DNA of 64,000 nt, taken from contig NZ_CP046122.1 of NCBI RefSeq assembly GCF_009707365.1, positions 868,001 to 932,000 of the forward strand, in the 5' to 3' direction. The notes beneath the pieces were generated by a model. The model was not told the origin of the DNA, searched no databases, and saw nothing but the letters and a program-made list of their open reading frames with translations. Source of the DNA: Microlunatus sp. Gsoil 973. Lineage in GTDB: Bacteria; Actinomycetota; Actinomycetes; Propionibacteriales; Propionibacteriaceae. The position numbers and the translations under genes are program-made. Shown here one piece after another: positions 32,002-41,309 of this stretch; the first letter of the stretch is position 1, and every line of letters starts with the position of its first letter.

Positions 32002-32382
32002 ATGGAGATCACGGATCTGCGCCGGGCACTCGGCCGCAAAGGCGAAGACCTTGCGGCCGAATACCTTGTACGATTGGGATATCAGGTCGTCGACCGCAAT
32101 TGGCGTTGCCGGGCGGGCGAGATCGACCTGATCGCCCGGATCGATCATGAGGGCCGCAGCAAGATCATCTTCTGCGAGGTGAAGACCCGGTCCGGGTTGG
32201 GTTACGGCAGCCCGCTGGAGGCGATCACGTACGAGAAGGCGCGCCGACTCCGGCAACTGGCCGGGTTCTGGCTGGCCGAAACCGGTGATCATGCCGACGA
32301 CATCCGGATCGATGCCATCGGGGTGTTGATCAGACCGGGTGTGCGTCCGCGGATCAGTCACGTTCCGGGGATCGACGGATGA
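32002..32382 (+). CDS. yraN: YraN family endonuclease-fold protein (UPF0102)
   Basis: A 126-residue protein with the restriction-endonuclease-like core: LGRKGEDLAAEYLVRLGYQV, then NWRCRAGEIDLIARI and IIFCEVKTRSGLGYG, including the catalytic-looking E-D-ExK residues. The cellular role of YraN is not settled. GAGGAGG precedes the ATG by six bases. The stop overlaps the comM start (ATGA), and dprA follows, so the three genes form the standard actinobacterial yraN-comM-dprA operon. This is where the conserved backbone resumes after the insertion. Confidence 0.92.
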   Translation: MEITDLRRALGRKGEDLAAEYLVRLGYQVVDRNWRCRAGEIDLIARIDHEGRSKIIFCEVKTRSGLGYGSPLEAITYEKARRLRQLAGFWLAETGDHADDIRIDAIGVLIRPGVRPRISHVPGIDG

Positions 32383-33935
32383 GCCTGGCAAGCGCCTGGT
32401 CGGTCGCCCTGATCGGCCTGGAGGGGCGGATCGTCGAGATCGAGGCGCACATCGGATCCGGTTTGCCGCGGACCGTGCTGGTCGGCCTCCCCGACACTGC
32501 GTTGTACGAGTCCCGGGACCGCTGCAAGGCGGCCATCGGCAACACGGGCCGCCAGTGGCCGGATCACCTGGTCACGATCAATCTGTCACCGGCGAGCCTG
32601 CCCAAGGCCGGATCGCACTACGACCTGGGCATCGTCGCCGCCGTGCTGGCCGCCGACGGGGCGTTCGACCCGCTCCAGCTGCGCAACACGGTGCTGATCG
32701 GCGAGCTCGGCCTGGACGGCCGGGTCCGACCGGTCCGAGGTCTGCTGCCGGCCCTGCTCGCCGCGTCCCAGGACGGGTTCCGGCGGGCGATCGTCCCGCA
32801 GGCCCAGGCGGGCGAGGCGCGGTTGGTGGATGATCTTGAGATCTTCGGGTTCGCCTCGTTGGCCCAATTGATCGCCTTCCTGCGCAACGAGCCGATTCCC
32901 GACGATCCGCGCCGTGATGATCATGACCGGGATGCCCGGCCGGTGGTCGACCGTCGGGAACTTGATCTTGCCGAGGTGGCCGGACAACTCGACGCCAAAT
33001 GGGCGCTGGAGGTGGCCGCGGCCGGTCGGCACCACCTGTTGTTCACCGGTCCACCCGGCGTAGGCAAGACCATGCTGGCCGAGCGGTTGCCGGGGCTGTT
33101 GCCCGATCTCGGCGTGGCCGAGGCGTTGGAGGTCTCGGCCATCCATTCGCTGGCAGGCTTCGCCCTGGAGGATGGATTGATCACCCGGCCGCCCTACTCC
33201 GCACCGCACCATTCGGCCTCCGTCCCGAGCATGGTCGGTGGGGGCAGCCGGGTCGCTCGACCCGGCGCGATCTCCCGGGCCCATCGTGGGGTGCTGTTCC
33301 TCGACGAGGCTCCGGAGTTCGGCTCCCGGGTGCTTGAGGCGCTGCGCACCCCGCTCGAGTCCGGGGTGGTGGCGATCGGCCGCAGCGAGAGCGAGGCCAG
33401 GTACCCGGCGCGGTTCCAACTGGTGCTCGCCGCCAATCCGTGTCCCTGCGGCAACGCCGGGACGGTGGGTGCGCATTGCGAATGCACGCCGATGGCGGTC
33501 CGTCGCTACGGGGAGAAGCTGAGCGGCCCGATCCGCGACCGGATCGACGTGGTGCAACCCATGCTGCCGATGACGAAGAGTTATCTGACCGAGGCGCTCG
33601 GCCGGGTCGAGTCCACTGCGGTCGTCGCCGCCCGAGTGGCCGAGGCCCAGGAACGCCAGCGGCATCGGCTGCTCGGCACCGGGTGGCAGTCCAACAGCGA
33701 GGTTCCCGGATCGTATCTGCGGCGTCGGCTGCCGCTGCCGGACGGGATCGAGATGCTCGACGGGGCGGTCGCCGCCGGCCGGATCAGTCCCCGTGGTGTC
33801 GACAAGACCCTGCGGCTGGCCTGGACGATCTGCGATCTCGCCGGACTGGCGCGGCCCGGCCGGCAGGAGTTGTCTACCGCGCTGGCGATGCGCCGCGGCG
33901 TACAGGGCCGCCGGATCGACGTGAAGGCGGGATGA
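32379..33935 (+). CDS. comM: ComM/YifB family AAA+ ATPase (Mg-chelatase-like)
   Basis: A 518-residue protein: an N-terminal S5-like Lon-type domain (LIGLEGRIVEIEAHIGSGLP; VNLSPASLPK-like segment near residue 67), the central AAA+ module with Walker A FTGPPGVGKTMLAERLPGLL and Walker B GVLFLDEAPEF, and a Cys-rich insertion (NPCPCGNAG, CECTP). In proteobacteria ComM is a helicase that promotes branch migration in natural transformation; in actinobacteria its role is less known. Position in yraN-comM-dprA supports the name. It overlaps dprA by four bases. Confidence 0.9.
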   Translation: MSLASAWSVALIGLEGRIVEIEAHIGSGLPRTVLVGLPDTALYESRDRCKAAIGNTGRQWPDHLVTINLSPASLPKAGSHYDLGIVAAVLAADGAFDPLQLRNTVLIGELGLDGRVRPVRGLLPALLAASQDGFRRAIVPQAQAGEARLVDDLEIFGFASLAQLIAFLRNEPIPDDPRRDDHDRDARPVVDRRELDLAEVAGQLDAKWALEVAAAGRHHLLFTGPPGVGKTMLAERLPGLLPDLGVAEALEVSAIHSLAGFALEDGLITRPPYSAPHHSASVPSMVGGGSRVARPGAISRAHRGVLFLDEAPEFGSRVLEALRTPLESGVVAIGRSESEARYPARFQLVLAANPCPCGNAGTVGAHCECTPMAVRRYGEKLSGPIRDRIDVVQPMLPMTKSYLTEALGRVESTAVVAARVAEAQERQRHRLLGTGWQSNSEVPGSYLRRRLPLPDGIEMLDGAVAAGRISPRGVDKTLRLAWTICDLAGLARPGRQELSTALAMRRGVQGRRIDVKAG

Positions 33936-35155
33936 TCATGAGGACCGATGATGATCTTGCTGATCCCGTTTCCATCGAACCCGTGCCGATCCAACCCGTG
34001 CCGAGACCGGCCCCGGTGGTCGATGCCGAACACGATCGCCGGGCGAGGATGGTACTCAGCTGTGTCGCCGAGCCCGGTGACCCGGCGATCTCCGGCGAGG
34101 TCGTCCGGATCGGGGCGGTCGAGGTGCTGCGCTCGGTCCTGGCCGGCGACCACGGGCCGGCACTCGCCGAACGCGCGGGCCGGCTCGATCTGACCGATTA
34201 CCATACGGCGATCGCCGCCGGCCGGTTCCGGTTCATTGTTCCGGCCGACCCCGAATGGCCGGAACGACTTGTCGACCTGGCGTCCGGTGAGGCCATCCAG
34301 CGACGTGGTGGGGCTCCGTACGGGCTCTGGTTGCGCGGGCCCGCGCGGCTCTCGGAGCTGGCCCCTCGGTCGGTGGCGATCGTCGGCTCTCGGGCATCCT
34401 CCCAATACGGCGACACGGTGGCCGAGGAACTCGGCTACGACCTGGTTCGGGAGGGGTGGACCGTGGTCTCCGGTGGCGCCTTCGGCATCGACGCGGCAGC
34501 GCACCGCGGCGCCCTGTCGGCGTCGGGCCCGACCGTCGCGGTCCTGGCCTGCGGTGTCGACGCCGGCTACCCGCCCGGGAACCACTCGCTGTTCGAGGCC
34601 ATCGCCGCCGATCATCTGCTGGTGTCGGAATTGCCGCCCGGGATGCATCCGACCCGGGTCAGATTCCTGGCCCGCAACCGCATCATCGCGGCGATGACCC
34701 GAGGCACGATCGTGGTCGAGGCCGCGATCCGATCGGGTGCCCGGAACACCGCGAACTGGGCCGTCGCCTGTAACAGGCAGGTGATGGCCGTTCCCGGCGC
34801 CGTCAATTCCGCACTGTCGGTGACCCCCCACCTGATGATCCGGGAGGGGCAGGCGGCGTTGATCACCAATGCCAAGGAGGCCCTGGAGTTGCTCGCCGAC
34901 GTCGGTGATCACCTGGTGCCGCGGCGCAGCGGTCCGGGCCGACCGACCGATGCGATGGACGACGTCCGGCTGGCGGTCTTCGAGGCGGTGCCGCGGCGGC
35001 GTTACCGAACGGCGGGTGAGGTCGCCCTCGCCGCCGACGTCTCGATGCCACGCTGCCTGGCCGAGTTGGCAGCCCTCGCCGACGCCGGCCTTGTGCAATC
35101 CGGGCCTACCGGCTGGAGGTTGCATGACCGGGTGGCCGGTAGAGCCAGGGGCTGA
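33932..35155 (+). CDS. dprA: DNA-processing protein DprA
   Basis: A 407-residue protein: a disordered N-terminus, the Rossmann-like core (SVAIVGSRASSQYGDTVAEE, WTVVSGGAFGIDAAAHRGAL, TVAVLACGVDAGYPPGNHSL, FLARNRIIAAMTRGTIVVEA) and a C-terminal winged helix (TAGEVALAADVSMPRCLAEL). DprA loads RecA on incoming single-stranded DNA. Two starts, ATG 33932 and ATG 33938, differ by two codons; the first overlaps the comM stop. The gene converges on the aldolase gene. Confidence 0.92.
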   Translation: MIMRTDDDLADPVSIEPVPIQPVPRPAPVVDAEHDRRARMVLSCVAEPGDPAISGEVVRIGAVEVLRSVLAGDHGPALAERAGRLDLTDYHTAIAAGRFRFIVPADPEWPERLVDLASGEAIQRRGGAPYGLWLRGPARLSELAPRSVAIVGSRASSQYGDTVAEELGYDLVREGWTVVSGGAFGIDAAAHRGALSASGPTVAVLACGVDAGYPPGNHSLFEAIAADHLLVSELPPGMHPTRVRFLARNRIIAAMTRGTIVVEAAIRSGARNTANWAVACNRQVMAVPGAVNSALSVTPHLMIREGQAALITNAKEALELLADVGDHLVPRRSGPGRPTDAMDDVRLAVFEAVPRRRYRTAGEVALAADVSMPRCLAELAALADAGLVQSGPTGWRLHDRVAGRARG

Positions 35156-35166
35156 GCGGGCTCAGC
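35151..35166. terminator. Hairpin between convergent dprA and eda
   Basis: GCTGAGC-GG-GCTCAGC is a perfect 7-bp stem that starts inside the dprA stop codon region. There is no T-run, as is common in high-GC genomes. It lies between convergent genes, so it could stop both transcripts. Confidence 0.45.
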
Positions 35167-35188
35167 GACCGTCGACGGCGTCCGCCGA

Positions 35189-35824
35189 TCAGGCTCGGGC
35201 CGAGCGGACGGACCGTAGGAGCGTCGCCACGCCGGCAACCGGGTCGTTTGCCCGGGTGAGGCCGGAGCCGAGGGCAACGGCGACCGCGCCTGCCCTGATC
35301 CAGTCGGCCGCATCCTCGGGTGCCACGCCACCGGTCGGTACGCAGCGCAGCTGGGGCAGGGCTGCGAGTACGTCCGACAGCGTCTTCGGCGACCACTGGC
35401 TGGCCGGGAAGACCTTGACCAGATTCGCACCGAGAGTGTGTGCCTGCAGCATCTCGGTCGGCGTGGCTGCCCCGATGGCGGTGGCCACGCCGTAACGCCG
35501 GCCGATCTCGATCGCGCCGTCGACCACGGTCGGCGTGACCAGCAGCCGCGCACCGTTGAGCACGGCCAGCCGCGCCGTCTCGGCATCGAGCACCGTGCCG
35601 GCGCCGAGCACAGCGCCGTCCGGCAGGGACAGGTTGAGCTCGGCCAACGCCTGCAGTCCGCCGGGCGTGGTGAGGGCAACCTCGACCACCGCCACCCCGG
35701 CAGCCCACAGCTTCCGGGCCAGGTCGACGGCCCGGTCGGCCGAATCGGTGCGGACGATACCGATCACGCCGGTCTCGGAGATCGTGCGGGTGACTTCCGC
35801 CGCGCCCTGACTACTCATGATCAT
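35189..35824 (-). CDS. eda: Bifunctional KHG/KDPG aldolase
   Basis: A 211-residue class I aldolase that splits 2-keto-3-deoxy-6-phosphogluconate into pyruvate and glyceraldehyde 3-phosphate. Visible motifs: GVAVVEVALTTPGGLQALAE (catalytic Glu), AVLGAGTVLDAETARLAV, the Schiff-base Lys in GANLVKVFPASQW and the phosphate site in CVPTGGVAPEDAADWIRAG. AAGGG lies five bases before the ATG at 35824; GTG 35827 and ATG 35818 are alternatives. The KDG kinase gene is 24 bases upstream on the same strand, so the two complete the lower part of the Entner-Doudoroff-type hexuronate pathway. Confidence 0.93.
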   Translation of the reverse strand: MIMSSQGAAEVTRTISETGVIGIVRTDSADRAVDLARKLWAAGVAVVEVALTTPGGLQALAELNLSLPDGAVLGAGTVLDAETARLAVLNGARLLVTPTVVDGAIEIGRRYGVATAIGAATPTEMLQAHTLGANLVKVFPASQWSPKTLSDVLAALPQLRCVPTGGVAPEDAADWIRAGAVAVALGSGLTRANDPVAGVATLLRSVRSARA

Positions 35825-35848
35825 CACAACCCTTCGTCGGTCAGCGGA

Positions 35849-36829
35849 TCACATCGGCGCCGCCGCCAGGACCTGTTCCAACAGCGTCCGGGTCGGCAGC
35901 CCGGTGCAGTCGCCGCGGACGCACACCACCAGCGACGCGACGACGGCTCCGGTGCGCAGCCGGGTCGCGGCATCCTCTTCGGTGTCGCCGTCCGCGCCGT
36001 CCAGCCAGGCCGAGATCCATCCGGCGTTGAATCCGTCCCCGGCCCCGATGGGGTCGACCAAGGGCACAGTGCGTACCCCGGCATGCACCGACTGCCCGGA
36101 GCCCGGCAGGTACTCATACGATCCGCGGCCACCGTCCTTGACGATCACGGAGGTGGCGCCGAGATCGGCGAACCAGCGTTCCGGGTCGACGCCGGGGGAG
36201 ATGATTTCGGCCTCGTCGCGCCCGGTGAAGACGATGTCGGCGTAGGGCGCCAATCGCTTGATGATCAACCGCCAGCGATCCGGGTCGGCCAGCCGGAGCC
36301 GGAGGTTCGGGTCGAAGCAGACCGATGCCCCGGACTGCTTGGCCAGGGTCATCGCCTCCTCGGTCGCGGCCAGGGTCGACTCGGACAGCGCTGCGGTGAT
36401 CCCGGTGACGTGCAACAGCCGGGTGTCGGTGATCAACTCGGTCGCCAGGTTGTCTGGGGCGAGTGCGGTGGCCGCGCTGCCGGCCCGCCGGTACTCCACC
36501 GTGATCGGACGGCCCTGCGGGCTGTCGCGGATCAGCAGACCGGTCGGCCGTTCGTGATCATCGACCAGTCGGCTGACGTCGACACCCTCGGCGCGCAGGG
36601 TCTGCCGGATCCGTTCGCCGAAGCTGTCCGCTCCGACCCGACCGAAATACCCGACCCGATGACCCAATCGGGCCAGCCCGGTCGCCAGGTTGCTCTCCGC
36701 GCCGGCGATGCCGTACTCGAAACGTTGGGCGATCGGCAACGGCAGATCGTCGGCGGCCAGCATCAGCACCATCGGCTCGCCGAAGGTCACGACGTCGTAA
36801 CTCGGGCTCTCCTCTGACACCCCAGACAT
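35849..36829 (-). CDS. kdgK: 2-keto-3-deoxygluconate kinase (PfkB/ribokinase family)
   Basis: A 326-residue sugar kinase. The N-terminal VTFGEPMVLM and GIAGAESNLATGLARLGHRV are the PfkB signature 1 region; the C-terminal VDPIGAGDGFNAGWIS contains the GAGD catalytic motif. The GEPM start and the substrate loop fit KDG kinase, and the adjacent aldolase gene would use its product KDPG. Together they point to catabolism of uronic acids or gluconate. The ATG at 36829 is preceded by a weak site. Confidence 0.9.
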   Translation of the reverse strand: MSGVSEESPSYDVVTFGEPMVLMLAADDLPLPIAQRFEYGIAGAESNLATGLARLGHRVGYFGRVGADSFGERIRQTLRAEGVDVSRLVDDHERPTGLLIRDSPQGRPITVEYRRAGSAATALAPDNLATELITDTRLLHVTGITAALSESTLAATEEAMTLAKQSGASVCFDPNLRLRLADPDRWRLIIKRLAPYADIVFTGRDEAEIISPGVDPERWFADLGATSVIVKDGGRGSYEYLPGSGQSVHAGVRTVPLVDPIGAGDGFNAGWISAWLDGADGDTEEDAATRLRTGAVVASLVVCVRGDCTGLPTRTLLEQVLAAAPM

Positions 36830-36854
36830 CTTGCCAGGTGTCCTCCGCCTCCCA

Positions 36855-36893
36855 CCGGTCAGCCCTGCCGGTCAACCCTGCCGGTCAACCCTG
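36855..36893. repeat. Three tandem copies of a 13-bp repeat
   Basis: CCGGTCARCCCTG is repeated three times (36855, 36868, 36881; only the first copy differs by one base). It overlaps the stop codon of the PBP gene. A simple slippage product; no function is evident. Confidence 0.9.
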
Positions 36894-38879
36894 CAACAGG
36901 AACCGCTTGAGCAGCGGGCCGGCGACTCCGGATCCGCTGTCGCCATCGTTGACGAAGACGGCGACGGCAAGATCATCCCGGGCGGCGACCATCCAGGCGT
37001 GGGTCTTCGGCGGTGTGTCCGTGCCGTACTCCGCGGTCCCGGTCTTGGCGATCACCGACGGCGGCTGCAGCGACTGCAGAGCGGCGCCGGATCCCTCGGT
37101 GACCACGCTGTGCATCAACGATCGCAACTGCTTGGCCTCCGCGGCGGTCAGCGGCTCACCCTTCGGCTCGGCCATGACACCGTTCACCAAATGGGGGATC
37201 ACCGTGTGACCGGCCTGCACGGAGGCGACAACGGTGGCCAACGCCATCGGCGACCCGAGCACCCGCCCCTGACCGATCATCTCCGCTGCCCGCTCCGTCT
37301 CCGATTCCGGCTTCGGGATCGACCCGAAGTAGGCGGGGAAGCCGACGTCGTAATCGGTGCCGAAGCCCAGCGACGCTGCCGCCGCGTTCAGATCGTCGGA
37401 GTCCACGGCGCGTCGTTGCCCGATGAACGCGGTGTTGCAGGAGTTGGCGAAGGCCGTCCGGAAGTCGACATCGCCGAGCTTGGAACTCGGGTAGTCGTTG
37501 TAGTTCTTGAACCTCCGACCGTCGACGGTGATCGTCGCGGGGCAGGCCATCTGCTGGTCGGGCTTGACGCCCTTGCGGAGCAGCGCCAGTGAGTCGATGA
37601 TCTTGAACGTGGAACCCGGCGGATACTGACCGTAGGTTGCCAGGTTCTGGTTGTCCGCCGCGTCGTTGACCGCGGCAGCGACGATCTCGCCGGTGGACGG
37701 CCTGATCGCGACCAGGGCGCTGGCCGGGCGGGAGTCGGCCAGGATCTCCTCCGCCGCGCCCTGCAGCTCCCGGTCCAGGCTGATCTTGAGGTCCTTGCCG
37801 GCGACGGCAGGCTGGTGGAAGACCCGTGTGGTGTGGGTGATCGACGGCGACGCGCCGGCCGACGGTGAGGCGGCCGGCGACGTTGCCGGCGCGCTGCTCG
37901 ACGATTTCGGCGGGACGACGCTCACCGAGATGTCCGGGGTGCCGCTGAGCCGCTTGTCGTAGCGGAACTCCAGCCCGGACAGTCCGGTCTGATCACCGGG
38001 CGCGATCGTCCCGCCGGACTTGTCGACGATCTCTGCGGTCGCCTCCCCGACCGTACCGAGGATTGGCGCAGCGAAGGACTTCGTTGGGCCGAGCATCGCC
38101 TCGCCCTCCAGGACGACGGCCCCGTCGATGGCCGTGATCCTGGACTCGCGCGGCAGCTGCGGGTCACCCTTGCGGAAGACGATCGCCGGGACGAAGGCGG
38201 ACGGGCCGGAGGCCTTGACCAACTTGACGTAATTGGCGGAGTCGATGTCGAGCACCTTGGCCAGAGCGGCCGCCGATCGTGCTGCCTTGCTCTGTGGCAC
38301 CTTGGTCTTGTCGATCCCGACCCGTTCCACGGTGCGCAGCTTGACCAGGGCGGCCCCGTTGTCGTCGAGGATCTCGCCACGATCGGCCTGCTGCCGGCTG
38401 AGCGCCAGATGAGCTCCGTCCACCAGATGCGGTTCGACGACCGACGGAGCCCACACCGGCTGCCAGCTGTCGCCGGTCCTGTCGAACCGGGCAGTCACCT
38501 GGTACGTCCAGGGCTTGGTCGCGCCGGGAATCCGCCAACTCATGGTGATCGCGCTGGTGGCCTTGTCGCCGTCCACCTGTGGATCGCCCGACACCTTCGC
38601 TGCCAGCTTCGACGACCCCAGCGGATCGGTCAGCGAGGTGAAGTCCTTGGCTGCCTCGGTTGCGCCACCGGCGAAGGTCAGCGAGGACAGATCCTTGGCT
38701 GACAGCGCTGCAGCCAGTCGTTCGGCGGCCTTCGCGGCTCCGGCGGTGTCCGGCTTGCCCGGGAGATCGATCCCGCCGCTGCACCCGGTCACCACCACGG
38801 CGACCAGCATTCCGGCCACCAGCCCGGTTCGGCGTTGCCTTCGGACGGAAGCTGGTGTCGGGTTCTGTTCTGGGGTCAC
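36885..38879 (-). CDS. Class B penicillin-binding protein with NTF2-like N-terminal domain, lipoprotein
   Basis: A 664-residue transpeptidase. The signal region ends in a lipobox (VVVTGC, Cys near residue 33). An NTF2-like domain (about 40-160) precedes a dimerisation domain, and the transpeptidase domain begins near residue 330. Active motifs: PPGSTFKIIDSLAL (SxxK), FANSCNTAFIG (SxN) and VIAKTGTAEYG (KTG). It would crosslink peptidoglycan outside the membrane; the design resembles PBPs with low beta-lactam affinity. I chose the GTG at 38879, which gives the lipoprotein signal. A Ser/Ala/Pro-rich insertion near residues 325-345 is unusual. Divergent from the next gene. Confidence 0.9.
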   Translation of the reverse strand: MTPEQNPTPASVRRQRRTGLVAGMLVAVVVTGCSGGIDLPGKPDTAGAAKAAERLAAALSAKDLSSLTFAGGATEAAKDFTSLTDPLGSSKLAAKVSGDPQVDGDKATSAITMSWRIPGATKPWTYQVTARFDRTGDSWQPVWAPSVVEPHLVDGAHLALSRQQADRGEILDDNGAALVKLRTVERVGIDKTKVPQSKAARSAAALAKVLDIDSANYVKLVKASGPSAFVPAIVFRKGDPQLPRESRITAIDGAVVLEGEAMLGPTKSFAAPILGTVGEATAEIVDKSGGTIAPGDQTGLSGLEFRYDKRLSGTPDISVSVVPPKSSSSAPATSPAASPSAGASPSITHTTRVFHQPAVAGKDLKISLDRELQGAAEEILADSRPASALVAIRPSTGEIVAAAVNDAADNQNLATYGQYPPGSTFKIIDSLALLRKGVKPDQQMACPATITVDGRRFKNYNDYPSSKLGDVDFRTAFANSCNTAFIGQRRAVDSDDLNAAAASLGFGTDYDVGFPAYFGSIPKPESETERAAEMIGQGRVLGSPMALATVVASVQAGHTVIPHLVNGVMAEPKGEPLTAAEAKQLRSLMHSVVTEGSGAALQSLQPPSVIAKTGTAEYGTDTPPKTHAWMVAARDDLAVAVFVNDGDSGSGVAGPLLKRFLLQG

Positions 38880-39069
38880 GAGTTCACAGTGATACCAGCG
38901 CCGACACTCCGATCTCGAAGCCGGGCCGGTCGTCGATGCAGGATCGTTGCCTGATGTCAGGCTCCAGTCGGAAGCGGATCGTCCGGAATCATCCCTAGGG
39001 TGCCTTGACAAGGGTGACGCGGCGTCTCCTGCCGTCGCCGAGGCGGCGGAACTGATCAAGGAACCGACC

Positions 39070-40302
39070 ATGACAACAGGAAGTGACCTTCCGGCGGGCT
39101 GGCGACTGATCAACCAACGAGCCTGCAGCTGGTACGAAAGCCCGTCCCATGCGGCGGGCGCGTCGCTGCTCTCCCGGATCGCCGGGTCGGCGGACATCGG
39201 GCAGTTGCCGGACGTGGACATCCGGGCCCGCGGCGTCCGGGTCCGAATGGCGCCGGATGCTGCTGCCGTACGCGCTGTGACGGCCGCGGCCGACGACCTG
39301 GGGCTGGCCGCCGATCCGACGGCCCTGGCCGAACTCGGTTATGTCATCGAAGCCACCGATCCGGCCGCGCTGGAGCCCTTCTGGCAGACGGTGCTGGACT
39401 ATCGGCGCGCTCCCGGTTCGTCGCGCGTCGGATCTGCCGCATCCGGCGAGACCCGCCTGATCGATCCACTGCGTCGTGATCCGACGGTCAGCTTCCGGCG
39501 GCTCGACGAGCCCCGACCGGCGAACGATCGGCTGCATTTGGATGTCGGCCGACTGCCCGAGGCCGTGCTCAGCACCCGACAGGCGATCGATCAGCAGCCG
39601 CGGGGACCGTACGGTGTCCTGCTCACCGACGCCGAGGGCAACGAGGTCGATCTCTGCCCGGGTGATGCACTGTCGCCCGACACCGAGGACTGGCAGACGA
39701 TGTTCTCCGCCCTGGCGTGCTACCCGACGCCGTCGTCGGAGGTCACCACCGGTCTGGTCACCGCCGTCACCCAGTTGGCCGACCAGGCGGGTCTGTCCTT
39801 GTTGATCGACGTGCGACCCGAGGCGGTGGTGATCGACAGCGCCAAGGACCAGTGGGAGGGGCCCGAGGGTGCCGATCCTGCGTTCGTCGAGCTGGCCGCC
39901 CGGGTTCAGGGTGCTGCCCGGGCCGCGGGGGTGACCGCAGACCCAGGCCTGTCCCGGTTCCTCCAGCTCGGCATCGCCGGCCGGGACATCACCCGGCTCC
40001 GCTCGTTCTGGAGTGGGGTGCTGGGCTACGTGTGCGACCCTCGCCCGCCGGTGACCGACATCTACGACCCGCGTCGGCTGAATCCGGTGATCTTCTTCCA
40101 GGACCTGGACCCGACCGAGGAGGACCGCGCACGACAGCGCAACCGCCTGCACGTCAGCTTGGCCGTGCCGCCCGACAGGGTGCCGTCCCTGATGGCGTCC
40201 GCAGTCGAAGCGGGCGGCCGGATCGTCGAAAATCTCAACGATCAGGGCCGCTGCACGCTGGCCGATCCTGAAGGCAACGAGATCAGAGTGACCGGATCCT
40301 GA
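39070..40302 (+). CDS. Tandem DCoH-like/VOC repeat protein
   Basis: A 410-residue protein made of two similar halves. Each half has a DCoH-like unit and then a VOC domain: first WRLINQRACSWYESPSHAAG, then LAELGYVIEATDPAALEPFW and GVLLTDAEGNEVDLCPGD; second TTGLVTAVTQLADQAGLSLL, then FLQLGIAGRDITRLRSFWSG and CTLADPEGNEIRVTG. VOC pairs usually build a metal site for small molecules, but no substrate is evident. AAGGA lies eight bases before the ATG at 39070. The design repeats that at 6446 and in the C-terminal half of the protein at 54494. Confidence 0.78.
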   Translation: MTTGSDLPAGWRLINQRACSWYESPSHAAGASLLSRIAGSADIGQLPDVDIRARGVRVRMAPDAAAVRAVTAAADDLGLAADPTALAELGYVIEATDPAALEPFWQTVLDYRRAPGSSRVGSAASGETRLIDPLRRDPTVSFRRLDEPRPANDRLHLDVGRLPEAVLSTRQAIDQQPRGPYGVLLTDAEGNEVDLCPGDALSPDTEDWQTMFSALACYPTPSSEVTTGLVTAVTQLADQAGLSLLIDVRPEAVVIDSAKDQWEGPEGADPAFVELAARVQGAARAAGVTADPGLSRFLQLGIAGRDITRLRSFWSGVLGYVCDPRPPVTDIYDPRRLNPVIFFQDLDPTEEDRARQRNRLHVSLAVPPDRVPSLMASAVEAGGRIVENLNDQGRCTLADPEGNEIRVTGS

Positions 40303-40322
40303 TTCGATGCGCCCGCGGCGGC

Positions 40323-40640
40323 CTAGTGCCCCGGTTCGGCGAGCAGATCGGCGTAGTCGGGATGCTCGACGAGGAATCGTTGGGTGTAGCCGCACAGCGG
40401 CACCACCGACAACCCGCGGCTCCGCACGTCGTCCAGGGCGTACGCGGTCAGCCGGCCGGCGAATCCCCGGCCCTGGTACGCCGGATCGGTCTCGGTGTGC
40501 AGGAACACCACCGCACCCGGCCGCTCGCTGTAGTCGATCAGTCCGACGACGGTCCCGCCGAGACTCGCGGTGTAACGGCTTCCGGCTTCCTCCCGAGCCA
40601 GCATCAGCTGATCGGCGCGCTCGCTCCCGCCGTGGCTCAT
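40323..40640 (-). CDS. Small GNAT family N-acetyltransferase (YjdJ-like)
   Basis: A 105-residue short acetyltransferase: SRYTASLGGTVVGLIDYSER, the acetyl-CoA loop TDPAYQGRGFAGRLTAYALD and the ending VVPLCGYTQRFLVEHPDYAD. This matches the minimal GNAT group of about 100 residues (NATD1/YjdJ type), whose substrates are unknown. The ATG overlaps the stop of the upstream acetyltransferase gene by four bases, so both are made from one transcript. Confidence 0.86.
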   Translation of the reverse strand: MSHGGSERADQLMLAREEAGSRYTASLGGTVVGLIDYSERPGAVVFLHTETDPAYQGRGFAGRLTAYALDDVRSRGLSVVPLCGYTQRFLVEHPDYADLLAEPGH

Positions 40641-41263
40641 GATGACTTCCCTTCACTGATCCGACTGATCAATCTCTCGCGGGCGGCCGGCCACTCCGCG
40701 GCGAGCATGGAGAACTGCACGGTATCCCGCCAACTGCCGTCGCGGCGGATCCGGTGATGCCGCAGCGCACCCTCCCGGGTCGCTCCCAGGCGCAGGATGG
40801 CCTGTTGGGACCGCGTATTGCGGATGTCGGTGTGCCAGACGACCCGTTCTGCTCCGAGGTGATCGAAGGCTCGGCTCATCATGATCAACTTCGAGGTGCT
40901 GTTCAGCCAGGTCCGCCACCACCGGTAGGCGACCCAGGTGCTGCCGATGGCCAGCGCCCGGACCGCCGGGTTGATCTCGTAGAAGGACGTGGTTCCGGCG
41001 AACTCTCCGGTTCCGGCGACGATCTGCGCGTAGGGCAGCTGGTCGCTCGGGGCGTTGAGCCGGTCGATGATCGCAACCGTCTCGTCGATCGTTGTCGGCG
41101 GATCATAGGACAGATGTTCGAAGACACGGTCGGCGTGATCGCGCGAGGCAGCCAGGAATCCTTCGGCGTGATCACGCGTCAGCGGCTCGAGCCGCAGTCG
41201 GGCCGCTCCCGCCGTCAGCGCGGCGTCGGACAGCACGGGAGTGGCGTACCAATCGTCGAACAC
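40637..41263 (-). CDS. GNAT family N-acetyltransferase, RimJ/RimL-like
   Basis: A 208-residue acetyltransferase: LRLEPLTRDHAEGFLAASRD at the N-terminus, AGTTSFYEINPAVRALAIGS, WVAYRWWRTWLNSTSKLIMM and VWHTDIRNTRSQQAILRLGA. This is the pattern of the RimJ/RimL/YdaF branch acting on protein or small-molecule amines. The start at GTG 41263 is inferred from where similarity begins; no clear ribosome site exists. It is coupled to the small GNAT gene downstream. Confidence 0.82.
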   Translation of the reverse strand: MFDDWYATPVLSDAALTAGAARLRLEPLTRDHAEGFLAASRDHADRVFEHLSYDPPTTIDETVAIIDRLNAPSDQLPYAQIVAGTGEFAGTTSFYEINPAVRALAIGSTWVAYRWWRTWLNSTSKLIMMSRAFDHLGAERVVWHTDIRNTRSQQAILRLGATREGALRHHRIRRDGSWRDTVQFSMLAAEWPAARERLISRISEGKSS

Positions 41264-41309
41264 CGGAGGATCTTCGCACGCAGTGCCTCCGGGCCGGGAG
41301 TTGGCACGG

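Noticed and set aside
31802-32131. A frame overlapping the start of yraN
   Set aside because: It is out of frame with the well-supported YraN protein and has no recognisable content.
32586-33665. A 359-codon minus-strand frame opposite comM
   Set aside because: Shadow of comM; Gly/His/Arg-rich with no domain.
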